Assembly (NCBI RefSeq): GCF_019711315.1 | Contig: NZ_CP081294.1 | Coordinates: 2,542,001 to 2,606,000 of the forward strand | DNA from: Qipengyuania gelatinilytica | GTDB lineage: Bacteria > Pseudomonadota > Alphaproteobacteria > Sphingomonadales > Sphingomonadaceae | DNA length: 64,000 nucleotides | Direction of reading: 5' to 3' | Part shown: piece after piece, positions 1-9,148 of the stretch | How the letters are laid out: each line of letters starts with the position of its first letter | Numbering within the stretch: position 1 is the stretch's first letter | Program-made: the position numbers and the translations under genes | Notes under the pieces: model-generated | The model's input: the letters and a program-made list of their open reading frames with translations, nothing else | What the model was told of the DNA's origin: nothing | Database searches by the model: none

Positions 1-436
1 GGCGACCGGTTCCTGCAACATTGCGGCAGGAATAGCTGCCCATGGTCTCGATCCGGGCGAGAGGGCTGCCGAATATCTGCCGCGCTGCCCGGTCCACACC
101 ATATCGGGCCCAACCGGCAAAGGAATTGGCAAGCGGGCAGGCGACCGCTCCAAGGTTGGTGACCTGCAGTTCGCCAAGGTCCCCGCCGACGCGGTCGAGC
201 TGGACCGAGTTCACCGTGCTGCAGCCTGCGCCGTAAAACCGGTCGGGCAGGGGCGCGAACGAGGCTCCGCTCGATCCCAGTTCGGCAAGGCAGGTGCGCG
301 CTTCGGGCTTTTCCCACGAAGGATCGGCCACCCGTTCGACCGGACGCGTGGTGGCCGAAGACCGTTCTTCCGGGCTGCCGACGCAACCGGCAAGAGCAAG
401 GGCCATAACGGAGCTAATGGCAATCGAACCGCGCAT
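1..436 (-). CDS. Extensin-like family protein, C-terminus beyond the window
   Basis: The gene starts at an ATG at 436 and runs off the left edge after 145 codons, so it is partial. The N-terminus is a lipoprotein signal with the lipobox LALAGC (Cys about residue 18), predicting an exported, lipid-anchored periplasmic protein. The region PDRFYGAGCSTVNSVQL followed by CPLANSFAGWAR and GSYSCRNVAGTGR matches the bacterial extensin-like C-terminal domain (extensin family), with its conserved cysteines. The family's biochemical role is poorly defined; an envelope or peptidoglycan function is inferred. It is transcribed leftward, ahead of the VOC gene. The family call rests on recognising motif order only. 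Confidence 0.75.
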   Translation of the reverse strand, partial: MRGSIAISSVMALALAGCVGSPEERSSATTRPVERVADPSWEKPEARTCLAELGSSGASFAPLPDRFYGAGCSTVNSVQLDRVGGDLGELQVTNLGAVACPLANSFAGWARYGVDRAARQIFGSPLARIETMGSYSCRNVAGTGR

Positions 437-503
437 GGTCAGGACCTTACCAGCGATTTGCTGAATATCGCGCTACTTGCTAGGGGCAATCTTGTGGGAA
501 AGC

Positions 504-875
504 CTATTCGGGCGCGGCAATTTGCTGCCACAGCTCGATCTTCACGCCGTTGGGGTCGAGCAGCCAGGCAAACTTGCCATACCCCTCGTCCACGCTGCCG
601 AGCACGTCCACGCCTTTGGCCTTGAGCTGCGCGACGAACCCATCGAGATCGTCGACCCGCAGGTTGATCATGAAGCCGCCCTTGCCGGGCTTGATGTACT
701 CGTCATCCTTGAAGTGGCTGATCAGCGAATAGGGCTGGTCACCGGTCTCCTCCGACCAGTTCAGCTGCGGGCCGTATTCCCCGTCGATACCCAACGTGTC
801 ACGATACCAGGCCCGCGTGGCGGCGGGATCTTCCGCCACATAGAAAACGCCGCCGAGCCCGGTAATCTTCGCCAT
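504..875 (-). CDS. VOC (glyoxalase/bleomycin-resistance fold) protein
   Basis: A 123-residue single-domain protein. It begins MAKITGLGGVFYVAEDPAATRAWYRDTLG, the first beta-alpha-beta unit of the vicinal oxygen chelate fold, and ends with WLLDPNGVKIELWQ, the typical last strand carrying the metal-ligand Glu. These features suggest a metal-dependent lyase, dioxygenase or binding protein; the substrate cannot be read from sequence. The ATG at 875 was chosen over upstream in-frame codons because the fold starts there. It follows the stop of the putP gene by two bases, so the two are probably cotranscribed. Confidence 0.8.
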   Translation of the reverse strand: MAKITGLGGVFYVAEDPAATRAWYRDTLGIDGEYGPQLNWSEETGDQPYSLISHFKDDEYIKPGKGGFMINLRVDDLDGFVAQLKAKGVDVLGSVDEGYGKFAWLLDPNGVKIELWQQIAAPE

Positions 876-877
876 GC

Positions 878-2356
878 CTATGCCTCCTGCGCCACTCCTG
901 CCGGTGCCGTCGCCTTGCTGACCAGCCAGATTGCGACCCAAGCCGCGATGAAGCCGGGGACGATTTCATACAGGCCCGCGTCCATTCCAGGAAGCCGGCT
1001 GTTCCAGCCGAGCGCAATCCATGCAGCGACGGTGCCTGCTCCCGTCACGAGGCCTGCGACCGCCCCCGCACCCGTCATCTTGTCCCAGGTCAGCGAGAGG
1101 ATGATCAGCGGCCCGAAGGCAGCGCCGAAGCCTGCCCATGCGTGGGAAACGAGGCCAAGGACCTCGCTATCCGGATCGCTTGCAATCGCGATCGCGGCAA
1201 GCGCGACCAGAGCCGTGCAGATGCGGCCCATGTTCACGCTCTCGCGCTCGCTCGCTTCCTTACGGAAGAACAGCTTGTAGAAATCCTCGGTCAGCGAGCT
1301 GGCTGCGACCAGCAGCTGCGAACTGATAGTCGACATGATCGCCGCCAGCAGCGCGGCGAGAAGGAAACCGGTGATGAGCGGGTGGAAGAGCAAGTTGGCA
1401 AGGACGATGAAGATCGTCTCCGGATTGTCGATTACGAGGCCATTGCGCTCGACATAGGCGCGGCCTGCAATGCCGATACCGATCGAACCGATCAGCGCGA
1501 CTCCCATCCATGTCATGCCGATGTTGCGCGCGGTCTTGACCTTCTCGACCGTATCGATGGCCATGAAGCGGACGATGATGTGCGGCTGGCCGAAATAGCC
1601 CAAGCCCCAGGTAACGGCACTGATGAAGCCGAGCAGCGTCAGGCCCTGGGTCAGGCTCAGGAAGCCCTCGACCGGCACATCGCTGAGCGAACCGCCGCCT
1701 TCACCGCCTGCGCCGAACATCACGACCAGCGGCATCAGGACGAGCGCGACGACCATGATGCAGCCCTGCACGAAGTCCGTGAGGCTCACGGCAAGGAAGC
1801 CGCCGACCATTGTGTATGCAAGGACGACCAGCGCGGTGATCCAGATACCCGTCATGTAATCGCTCATGCCCCAATCGGGCAGGATTCCGGCAAAGCTGGT
1901 CTCGAACAGCAATCCGCCACCAACGAGGCCGGCCGCAGTATAGACTGCGAAGAACACGACCACGATGAGTGCCGAGACGACGCGCAGCGCGACAGCCTTG
2001 TCGGGAAAGCGATTGGCGAGGAATTCGGGAATTGTCAGCGAGTTGCCGCGCTCCTCGGTCTGCTGCCTGAGGCGCGGTGCGACGACGACCCAGTTGACGA
2101 AGGCGCCAATGAACAGGCCGATGCCAATCCATGCCTCTACGAGACCGGCTGCATAGAGCGCGCCGGGCAGGCCGAGCAGCAGCCAGCCGCTCATGTCCGA
2201 GGCGCCGGCGGAAAGTGCAGCCACTGCCGGTGGCAGGTTCCGGCCGGCAAGGAGGTAGCCCTCGCTGGTATCGGTCGAGCGTTTCCAGGCCCAGAGGCCG
2301 ATGGCGATCATGGCCACGAAATAGAGGCCGAGCGAAATCAGTGTTCCAGTCTGCAT
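878..2356 (-). CDS. putP: Sodium/proline symporter PutP
   Basis: A 492-residue polytopic inner-membrane protein of the sodium:solute symporter family, with about 13 hydrophobic segments, the usual length for PutP. Near the N-terminus it carries LSAGASDMSGWLLLGLPGA, the family's Na+/proline-binding TM2 motif, followed by the WVVVAPRLR loop. It imports proline using the sodium gradient, which suits a marine organism. The ATG at 2356 begins MQTGTLISLGLYFVAM directly at TM1. The gene is divergent from the ZIP-like gene at 2472 and lies just upstream of the VOC gene in the same transcript. Confidence 0.92.
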   Translation of the reverse strand: MQTGTLISLGLYFVAMIAIGLWAWKRSTDTSEGYLLAGRNLPPAVAALSAGASDMSGWLLLGLPGALYAAGLVEAWIGIGLFIGAFVNWVVVAPRLRQQTEERGNSLTIPEFLANRFPDKAVALRVVSALIVVVFFAVYTAAGLVGGGLLFETSFAGILPDWGMSDYMTGIWITALVVLAYTMVGGFLAVSLTDFVQGCIMVVALVLMPLVVMFGAGGEGGGSLSDVPVEGFLSLTQGLTLLGFISAVTWGLGYFGQPHIIVRFMAIDTVEKVKTARNIGMTWMGVALIGSIGIGIAGRAYVERNGLVIDNPETIFIVLANLLFHPLITGFLLAALLAAIMSTISSQLLVAASSLTEDFYKLFFRKEASERESVNMGRICTALVALAAIAIASDPDSEVLGLVSHAWAGFGAAFGPLIILSLTWDKMTGAGAVAGLVTGAGTVAAWIALGWNSRLPGMDAGLYEIVPGFIAAWVAIWLVSKATAPAGVAQEA

Positions 2357-2471
2357 GGGCGGGCTGGTAACAAATGCAACCGGTGCTGGCTACCGTGAGC
2401 CCGGAGCGATGCCCGGAGCGATGCAAGGCGAGGGGGCTGCCCTTTTGCTGCGTTCGTGTATTGGCGGCGTA

Positions 2472-3224
2472 ATGCCTATGACGCTTATCACCCTGCTAAT
2501 GGCCTTCGCATTCTGCGCGGTGCATCTTTTCGTCGGACAATTGCGCTTCCTCGACCGCAATCCGCGAAGCCGCTGGCTGTCCTTCGCCGGTGGTGTCGCG
2601 GTGGGTTACGTGTTCCTGCATATCCTTCCCGAACTCGCTGCGCATTCCAAGACCTTCGAAAAGGCTACGGGCTTCGATGCAACCTTGGCGGAAGAGCTGG
2701 TCTACGCGCTAGCGCTCGCGGGACTTGCCTTGTTCTATGGCCTGGAGCGTTCGCTCGCGATTTCCCGGGACCGGCGAATGGCGACCGAGGGCCGAGACCG
2801 CCCGCATCACCCGGTCTTCTGGCTACATATCGGGGCGAGCGCGCTGCTGGTCCTGCTCATCGCTTACTTGCTGAACCACCGCGAGGATCCGACCCCGGCA
2901 GGGCTGGCTCTCTATTTTGCGGCGATGATGCTGCACTTCGTGACGGCTGATTTCGGTACAAGGTCGGACCATCCGGAGATCTACGATGCGCGCGGGCGAT
3001 GGGTGCTTGCAGCAGCGACGCTGGGCGGCTGGTTGCTGGGCATCCTGGTCGAGCTGCCTGAACTGGTTATCGGCTGCCTCTTCGCTTTCGTCGGCGGCGG
3101 CATAGTCCTGCTGGTGCTCAAGGAAGAGCTTCCGGAAGACCGCAAGAGCTTCTTCTTTCCGTTCCTGGCCGGTGCCCTTCTCTATGCCGCGCTGGTTTTA
3201 GGCGAAACCTATCTCGCAGTATGA
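2472..3224 (+). CDS. ZIP-like polytopic membrane protein of unknown function
   Basis: A 250-residue membrane protein with about eight hydrophobic segments. TM2 carries GGVAVGYVFLHILPEL, reminiscent of ZIP metal transporters, and a late segment carries LKEELPED. The classical ZIP HNxPEG metal motif of TM4 is absent, so metal transport is unproven. The ATG at 2472 (or 2478) lets the first TM start immediately; the open frame extends further upstream, but that part overlaps the divergent putP start and looks non-coding. A lipoprotein gene follows 36 bases downstream. I class it as a conserved hypothetical membrane protein. Confidence 0.7.
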   Translation: MPMTLITLLMAFAFCAVHLFVGQLRFLDRNPRSRWLSFAGGVAVGYVFLHILPELAAHSKTFEKATGFDATLAEELVYALALAGLALFYGLERSLAISRDRRMATEGRDRPHHPVFWLHIGASALLVLLIAYLLNHREDPTPAGLALYFAAMMLHFVTADFGTRSDHPEIYDARGRWVLAAATLGGWLLGILVELPELVIGCLFAFVGGGIVLLVLKEELPEDRKSFFFPFLAGALLYAALVLGETYLAV

Positions 3225-3260
3225 GCGGAACGTGGAGGTTGTGTCGGCGTAGGTTATGAC

Positions 3261-3755
3261 GTGACCAGATACGCTATCCTTCTCGCTTCCGTTCTCGCCC
3301 TTTCAGCCTGCTCGCAAGCTGCGGACGAATCTTTGGAAGAGCCTGACGCACAACCGACGTCAGCCACGCCTTCTGACGCTGCTCAAGAGCCGTCACAGCA
3401 GCCCGAAAGCGCCTTGAACTCCGAAGAAGAACAGGCAGTCGCCAACGCTGCCACGCAGGACACCATCCCTGCGCGCTTCCACGGCAAATGGGCAGATAAC
3501 GCGGAAGCCTGCGCCATCCGTGGCCACCAGCAATATCGCATCGGCGCGGACGAGGTCGGCTTCTTCGAATCGCGCGGCATCGTCCAGAGCGTGCGCGTCG
3601 ACGGCAATTACGCGGCCGCCACATTGAGCGAACAATATGGCGACGCGCCGCCTGCCGTCTACGTGTTCTACATGGCGCGCGAAGGCGATGACGCGATGCG
3701 CCTTCGCTACGACAAGAACGACCGGTTCAGTGTGGTGCGCTGCCCCGAGGAATAG
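3261..3755 (+). CDS. Hypothetical lipoprotein
   Basis: A 164-residue protein starting at a GTG. The N-terminus is a signal peptide with lipobox LALSAC (Cys about residue 17), then an acidic, Pro/Ser/Gln-rich linker of about 45 residues, then a compact domain with the motif IPARFHGKWADNAEACA and several Cys and aromatic residues. The linker-plus-domain architecture is typical of small periplasmic lipoproteins of sphingomonads. I recognise no enzymatic motif. It lies 36 bases downstream of the ZIP-like gene and its stop is three bases from the convergent typA stop. Confidence 0.72.
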   Translation: MTRYAILLASVLALSACSQAADESLEEPDAQPTSATPSDAAQEPSQQPESALNSEEEQAVANAATQDTIPARFHGKWADNAEACAIRGHQQYRIGADEVGFFESRGIVQSVRVDGNYAAATLSEQYGDAPPAVYVFYMAREGDDAMRLRYDKNDRFSVVRCPEE

Positions 3756-3758
3756 TCC

Positions 3759-5579
3759 TCAGGACTGAGCGGCACGCTTGGCGCGCTTGCGCTCGTGCGG
3801 GTCGAGGATGGCCTTGCGCAGGCGGATGTTTTCCGGCGTCACTTCGACCATCTCGTCATCGTCGATATAGGCGATGGCCTGTTCCAGCGTCATCACGCGC
3901 GGCGGGGTGAGGCGGATGGCGTCGTCCTTGCCGGTCGAACGGAAGTTCGTCAGCTGCTTCGACTTCATCGGGTTCACTTCGAGATCGTCGGGCTTGGCGT
4001 TCTCGCCGATGATCATGCCTTCGTAGATCTTCGCGCCGCCGCTGATGAACAGCTCGCCGCGGTCTTCCAGTGCGTTGAGCGCATAGGGGACAGCTTCACC
4101 CGGGACCATCGAGATCAGGACGCCGTTCTGGCGGCCTTCGATGGGGCCGCGATAGGTGTCATACTTCTCGAACAGGCGGTTCATGATGCCCGTGCCGCGC
4201 GTGTCGGACAGGAATTCGCCGTGGTAGCCGATCAGGCCGCGCGACGGAGCGGAGAAAGTGATGCGGGTCTTGCCCTGGCCCGAGGGGCGCATTTCGGTGA
4301 GCTCGGCCTTGCGGCGCTGCATCTTCTCTACGACCGTGCCGGAGTGTTCGTCGTCGACGTCGATGACGACCGTCTCGAACGGCTCCATGCGCTGGCCGTT
4401 TTCTTCACGGAACAGCACGCGCGGGCGGCTGATGCCGAGCTCGAAGCCTTCGCGGCGCATCGTTTCGATGAGCACGCCCAGCTGGAGTTCGCCGCGGCCT
4501 GCAACCTCGAAGCTGTCCTTGTCGGAGCTTTCGGTGATGCGGATGGCGACGTTGGTTTCCGCTTCGCGATAGAGGCGGTCGCGGATCATGCGGCTCGTGA
4601 CCTTGCTGCCTTCGCGGCCGGCCAGCGGGCTGTCGTTGACCGAGAACTGCATGGCGAGCGTCGGCGGATCGATCGGCTGCGCTTCGATCGGCGTCTTCAC
4701 GCTCGGATCGGCGAGGGTGTTCGAAACGGTCGCCTTTTCAAGGCCTGCAAGCGCGATGATGTCGCCTGCTACAGCGCTTTCTACCGGTACGCGGTCGAGA
4801 CCGTCGAACGACATCAGCTTGGTTGCGCGGCCGACTTCGATGACCTTGCCATCAGCGTCGAGAGCGTGGATCGGATCGTTGAGGTTGATCTTGCCCGACT
4901 GCACGCGGCCGGTGAGCACGCGGCCCATGAAGTTGTCGCGGTCGAGCAGGGTAGCAAGGAAGCTGAACGGTGCTTCGGTGTCGAGGCCGGGGGCCGGGAC
5001 ATGCTCGGTGATCAGCTTGAACAGCGGTTCGAGGTCGCCCGAACGTGCGTTTTCGTCTTCGCTGGCATAGCCATCGCGGCCCGAGGCCCAGAGCGACGGG
5101 AAGTCGAGCTGTTCATCGGTCGCGTCGAGCGATGCGAAGAGATCGAAGACTTCGTCGAGCACTTCTTGCGGACGCGCGTCGCTGCGGTCGATCTTGTTGA
5201 CGACAACGATCGGGCGCAGGCCAAGGCCCAGCGCCTTGCCGGTGACGAACTTGGTCTGCGGCATCGGTCCTTCGGCGGAATCGACCAGCAAGATGACGCC
5301 GTCGACCATGCTCAGGATACGCTCGACCTCGGCGCCGAAGTCGGCGTGGCCCGGGGTGTCGACGATGTTGATGCGCACGCCGTCCTTTTCGACGCTGGTG
5401 CACTTGGCGAGAATGGTGATGCCACGCTCTTTTTCGAGGTCGTTGCTATCCATCGCACGTTCTTCGACGCGCTGATTCTCGCGGAAAGTGCCGGACTGGC
5501 GGAAGAGCTGGTCGACGAGGGTGGTCTTGCCATGGTCGACGTGGGCGATGATCGCCACGTTGCGAAGGTCGCGGGACAT
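3759..5579 (-). CDS. typA: Ribosome-associated GTPase TypA/BipA
   Basis: A 606-residue translational GTPase, the normal family length. G1 is [12 protein letters not shown] near residue 15, switch II is DTPGHADFG, and G4 is NKIDR. Domains II, III and V and the TypA-specific C-terminal domain follow ([30 protein letters not shown]). It binds the ribosome and supports 50S assembly and growth under stress, especially at low temperature. The start at 5579 gives [20 protein letters not shown], matching the family. It is transcribed alone, divergent from the TonB receptor and convergent with the lipoprotein gene. Confidence 0.96.
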   Translation of the reverse strand: MSRDLRNVAIIAHVDHGKTTLVDQLFRQSGTFRENQRVEERAMDSNDLEKERGITILAKCTSVEKDGVRINIVDTPGHADFGAEVERILSMVDGVILLVDSAEGPMPQTKFVTGKALGLGLRPIVVVNKIDRSDARPQEVLDEVFDLFASLDATDEQLDFPSLWASGRDGYASEDENARSGDLEPLFKLITEHVPAPGLDTEAPFSFLATLLDRDNFMGRVLTGRVQSGKINLNDPIHALDADGKVIEVGRATKLMSFDGLDRVPVESAVAGDIIALAGLEKATVSNTLADPSVKTPIEAQPIDPPTLAMQFSVNDSPLAGREGSKVTSRMIRDRLYREAETNVAIRITESSDKDSFEVAGRGELQLGVLIETMRREGFELGISRPRVLFREENGQRMEPFETVVIDVDDEHSGTVVEKMQRRKAELTEMRPSGQGKTRITFSAPSRGLIGYHGEFLSDTRGTGIMNRLFEKYDTYRGPIEGRQNGVLISMVPGEAVPYALNALEDRGELFISGGAKIYEGMIIGENAKPDDLEVNPMKSKQLTNFRSTGKDDAIRLTPPRVMTLEQAIAYIDDDEMVEVTPENIRLRKAILDPHERKRAKRAAQS

Positions 5580-5835
5580 AATATGTGCTTTCGTAAGGAT
5601 GCCGTAGCGGCGCGTGATTCCGGCGCAGCCAATTCGTGCGCGCCCCTAGCCGAAATGGTGCAATGCGGCAAGCATCACGGAGTGTGACTCGAAAGGCACA
5701 CTGCATGGTGTCTTGCATAGGTATGCCGCTTCGCCCTTGTTGGACGGCCCGCTGGCGAATAACTCACCGTCACTGCGTGATTTTGGGGAATGCGCAGCAA
5801 CCCCAACGCAAGTTTCTGTGAGAGGAAGCCATTAC

Positions 5836-8550
5836 ATGAATTTCAAGAATACGAGCCTTCGTGCTGTCCTGCTGACCGGTGCCGCCGCCTTTGCGCTGCC
5901 CACCGCTGCCTATGCACAGGACCAAGACAAGGACAAGGACAAGGACAAGGCTCAGGCCCAGGCTCAGGCCTCTGTCGCCGATACGGCTGAAGAGCAGGCC
6001 GAGAGCCCCGATCCCAATGTCATCATCGTCACCGCGACCAAGCGTGCCAAGACGCTCCAAGAAGTTCCTGTCGCCGTCAGCGTGACCACCGCCGAAACCA
6101 TCGAGCGCGCACAGATCCGCGACCTCAAGGACCTACAGACGCAGGTTCCCTCGCTTCGCGTGAACCAGCTGCAGAGCTCGGCCAACACCAACTTCCTGAT
6201 CCGTGGCTTCGGCAACGGTGCCAATAACGCCGGTATCGAACCGTCGGTCGGCGTGTTCGTGGACGGCGTCTATCGCAGCCGTACCGCATCGCAGATCACC
6301 GATCTTCCCGATGTCCAGCGCATCGAAGTCCTGCGCGGCCCGCAGTCGACCCTGTTCGGCAAGAACGCCAGCGCCGGCGTGATCTCGATCGTCACCAAGG
6401 AACCGGAATTCGAATTCGGCGGCCTCGCCGAAGTTTCCTACGGCAATTACAACTCGATCGTCGGCAAGGGTCTCGTCACCGGCCCGATCAGCGATTCGAT
6501 CGCATTCAGCCTCGCCGGCGGCATCAACAAGCGCGACGGCTACCTTGAAGACCAGGGCACGGGCAACGACGTCAACAACCGTGACCGCTGGTTCGGTCGT
6601 GGCCAGCTGCTGTTCGATGCCGGTGGCCCGCTCACGGTTCGCCTCATCGCAGACTACGACAAGGTCGACGAAAATTGCTGCGGCGTCGTGAACCTGCAGC
6701 AGAGCGCCGCGACCGGTGCAATCTTCGCCCTCGGCGGCGCGGTCAACGACCCGGCCGACCGTTTCGAAGACGAAGTCTACACCAATTTCGATTCCTCGAA
6801 CGACATCGAGAACAAGGGTATCTCGGGCCAGATCGACTACGAACTGGGCGCCTTCACCCTGACCTCGATCACTGCCTATCGCGAAAGCGACCTGATCACC
6901 GACCAGGATTCGGACTTCACGACCGCCGACCTGATCGGCCGCAACTTCGCCGATGTCGGCATCGACACCTTCACGCAGGAACTCCGCATTTCGGGTGAAA
7001 TCGGCGACCGTCTCAGCGTGCTGCTCGGCGGTTACTACTTCGATGAGAGCATCGACCAGTCGAACGAGATCCTCTTCGGCCAGGACTTCCGCGAATATGC
7101 CAACATCCTGATCGGCGGCCCGATCACCAGTCCGCCGAACGATTTTGCGGTGCAGTCGATCGAGGGCACGCTCTCCGCGCTGAACGGCCAGGACTACACG
7201 GGCCAGTTCTTCGCTGCGGGACAGGGCCTGATCGAAGCCTACACGCTCAAGAACGAAGCACTTTCGATCTTCGGCCAGCTCGACTTCGAGGTCACCGACG
7301 GTCTCGTCCTGACGCTCGGTGCAAACTACACCGACGACAGCAAGGAAATCACGACCAACGTCAACTCGACGGACGTGTTCTCGGGCATCGACCTGATTTC
7401 CTCGGGCCAGACGGCGATCTTCTCGACCCTGCTCGGCACCGCTGGTGTCAACCCGGCGGACCCCGCACAGGTCGCGGCTTTCGCAGGTGCCAACCCGGCC
7501 CTGTTCGCGCAGTTCCAGGCAATTGCCGCCTATAACGCGACGCTGTCGCCCGACGCGGCCCTGATCGATCCGAACCCGCTCAATGTCGGCGGCAACCCGT
7601 TCATTCCGCTGCAGGGGCTGCAGTTCCTGCCGCCCTTCCTCAACGTTCCCAACGTGGTCGAAGACGGCAAGACCAACGACGACGACTGGAGCTGGACAGC
7701 GCGCCTCGCCTACGACATTTCGCCGACGCTCAACATCTATGCGAGCTACGCGACGGGCTTCAAGGCAAGCAGCTTCAACCTGTCGCGCGACAGCCGTCCT
7801 CTGCAGAGCGACCTTGCGGCCATCCAGGCTGCCGGCATTGCGCCGGTGAACCTGAGCACGGGTTCGCGCTTCGCTGGTCCGGAAGAAACCGAAGTGATCG
7901 AGCTGGGCCTCAAGGGCCAGTGGGATTACGCTGCGGGTAACCTGACCATCTTCCGCCAAAAGATCGACGGCTTCCAGTCGAACATCTTCACCGGCACCGG
8001 CTTCGCGCTGGCCAATGCAGGTCTGCAGGAAACCTTCGGTATCGAGTTCGACGGCAACGTCCGCCCGACCGACTGGCTGACCCTGAACGCTGCCTTCACC
8101 TACCTCGACCCCGAATATGTCGAGTTCCCCAACAGTTCGATCGGTGACCTTTCGGGTCGTCCGGTTGCAGGGATCTCGCAGTACGCGATGTCGATCGGCG
8201 GCCAGATCAACAAGGAAGTTAATTCCGCTGGCGACCGCGTGATCTTCAACACCAACTTCTACTACGAAGCTCCGGTGCAGGTGGCAGACGGTCTTCCCGG
8301 CTTCTTCGACGGTGTGAACCAGGAAACGGCCTTCGCTGCCGCCCGTCCGTTCCGCCGCGAAGTGAACGAACTTTCGGCCAGCCTGACCTATGCCTTCGAC
8401 ATGGGTCTCGAAGTCTCGGTCTGGGGCCGCAACCTGCTCGACGATCGCTACATCACGACGATCTTCGACTCGGTCGCACAGACCTTCTCGATCTCGGGCT
8501 ACACGAACCAGCCGCGCACCTACGGCGCTGCGGTCAAGTTCAAATTCTGA
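5836..8550 (+). CDS. TonB-dependent outer-membrane receptor
   Basis: A 904-residue protein with a signal peptide cleaved near AYAQ. A low-complexity stretch of Asp/Lys then Ala/Gln repeats follows, then the plug domain (PDVQRIEVLRGPQSTLFGKNA, SAGVISIVTKEP) and a 22-strand beta-barrel ending with the aromatic terminal KFKF. It imports an unknown large substrate using TonB energy; a sequence close to the TonB box (DPNVIIVTATKR) lies before the plug. ATG 5836 follows the Shine-Dalgarno sequence AGAGGAAG and opens the signal peptide. No substrate-specific neighbour is present, so siderophore, carbohydrate or other ligand cannot be decided. A strong terminator follows. Confidence 0.93.
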   Translation: MNFKNTSLRAVLLTGAAAFALPTAAYAQDQDKDKDKDKAQAQAQASVADTAEEQAESPDPNVIIVTATKRAKTLQEVPVAVSVTTAETIERAQIRDLKDLQTQVPSLRVNQLQSSANTNFLIRGFGNGANNAGIEPSVGVFVDGVYRSRTASQITDLPDVQRIEVLRGPQSTLFGKNASAGVISIVTKEPEFEFGGLAEVSYGNYNSIVGKGLVTGPISDSIAFSLAGGINKRDGYLEDQGTGNDVNNRDRWFGRGQLLFDAGGPLTVRLIADYDKVDENCCGVVNLQQSAATGAIFALGGAVNDPADRFEDEVYTNFDSSNDIENKGISGQIDYELGAFTLTSITAYRESDLITDQDSDFTTADLIGRNFADVGIDTFTQELRISGEIGDRLSVLLGGYYFDESIDQSNEILFGQDFREYANILIGGPITSPPNDFAVQSIEGTLSALNGQDYTGQFFAAGQGLIEAYTLKNEALSIFGQLDFEVTDGLVLTLGANYTDDSKEITTNVNSTDVFSGIDLISSGQTAIFSTLLGTAGVNPADPAQVAAFAGANPALFAQFQAIAAYNATLSPDAALIDPNPLNVGGNPFIPLQGLQFLPPFLNVPNVVEDGKTNDDDWSWTARLAYDISPTLNIYASYATGFKASSFNLSRDSRPLQSDLAAIQAAGIAPVNLSTGSRFAGPEETEVIELGLKGQWDYAAGNLTIFRQKIDGFQSNIFTGTGFALANAGLQETFGIEFDGNVRPTDWLTLNAAFTYLDPEYVEFPNSSIGDLSGRPVAGISQYAMSIGGQINKEVNSAGDRVIFNTNFYYEAPVQVADGLPGFFDGVNQETAFAAARPFRREVNELSASLTYAFDMGLEVSVWGRNLLDDRYITTIFDSVAQTFSISGYTNQPRTYGAAVKFKF
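5926..5970 (+). repeat. In-frame hexanucleotide tandem repeat in the TonB receptor
   Basis: Four to five copies of a GACAAG-type hexamer are followed by CAGGCC/CAGGCT hexamers, encoding alternating Asp-Lys then Ala-Gln dipeptides just after the signal-peptide cleavage site. Because the unit is six bases, copy-number change would keep the reading frame and only alter the length of the periplasmic spacer before the TonB box. Confidence 0.75.
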
Positions 8551-8581
8551 TCGCGACAGCGAACTGATCGGAAAAACGGGG

Positions 8582-8606
8582 AAGGGGGCTTTCGGGCCCC
8601 CTTTTC
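8582..8606 (+). terminator. Rho-independent terminator after the TonB receptor
   Basis: The arms AAGGGGGC (8582-8589) and GCCCCCTT (8596-8603) form a perfect 8-bp stem around a 6-base loop, followed by T residues. It lies about 30 bases after the receptor stop codon. Confidence 0.88.
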
Positions 8607-8653
8607 TGTGCCCGCCGACCGTTTAAGAACGTGCGGCAGCAGGAGCGCATGAT

Positions 8654-9148
8654 TTGACCAACTGGCTAATCAGCCCAGTCAAGCGGATGACCGATTTCAA
8701 GGGTCGTTCGCGGCGCCGGGAATTCTGGATTTTCTCACTGGCGCTGATTGCGTTCTGGGTGGCGTTCTTCCTTGCCGCTGACGCGCTGTTTCCGCTGCCC
8801 GAAGGGGTGCCGGGCGAAACCCCGATAGAAGATGCTCCACCGATCAGCGAAGGCGCGAACAGGATGGTGGTGTGGGTCGGACTGCCGCTGTTCCTGTTCT
8901 TCGGCTGGGCTCATCTCGCCCTGTCGATCAGGCGCCTGCATGATACCGGACGCTCGGGCTGGTGGTATCTCGTGATCTTCATCCCGTGGCTCGGGACGAT
9001 CTGGTTGCTGGTCTGGTTCCTTCAGGACAGCCAGCCCTTCGACACGATCTTCGGACCCGATCCCAAGGGCCGCGTCGAAGTGCCGCCAAAGCCGGATCGA
9101 GAGTTCGATTACGTGCCGCTGCCCGCTGCTCCGGTCAGGCGAGACTAA
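8654..9148 (+). CDS. DUF805 small inner-membrane protein
   Basis: A 164-residue membrane protein. The start is a TTG at 8654, giving (M)TNWLISPVKRMTDFKGR, the classical DUF805 opening with an aromatic/Arg segment followed by RSRRREFW. Hydrophobic segments follow at about residues 24-45, 75-95 and 105-125, with the family motif RRLHDTGRSGWWYL before the last membrane helix and a short charged tail. The alternative ATG at 8687 would remove the conserved start. The family has no known biochemical function. The end overlaps by four bases the convergent stop of the ABC permease gene. Confidence 0.88.
   Translation: MTNWLISPVKRMTDFKGRSRRREFWIFSLALIAFWVAFFLAADALFPLPEGVPGETPIEDAPPISEGANRMVVWVGLPLFLFFGWAHLALSIRRLHDTGRSGWWYLVIFIPWLGTIWLLVWFLQDSQPFDTIFGPDPKGRVEVPPKPDREFDYVPLPAAPVRRD

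Noticed and set aside
1142..2398. 418-codon open frame opposite putP
   Set aside because: Antisense to a well-conserved transporter and rich in His, Asp and Glu, a typical reverse reading of a membrane protein.
3795..5687. 630-codon open frame opposite typA
   Set aside because: Antisense shadow of the typA coding sequence, with no recognisable domain.
5580..5835. Riboswitch in the typA/TonB receptor gap
   Set aside because: The 256-base gap shows no recognisable riboswitch motif; ordinary promoters and the receptor ribosome site explain it.
6133..7959. 608-codon open frame opposite the TonB receptor
   Set aside because: Antisense shadow; rich in Arg, Val, Asp and Gly as expected from reading GC-rich codons backwards.
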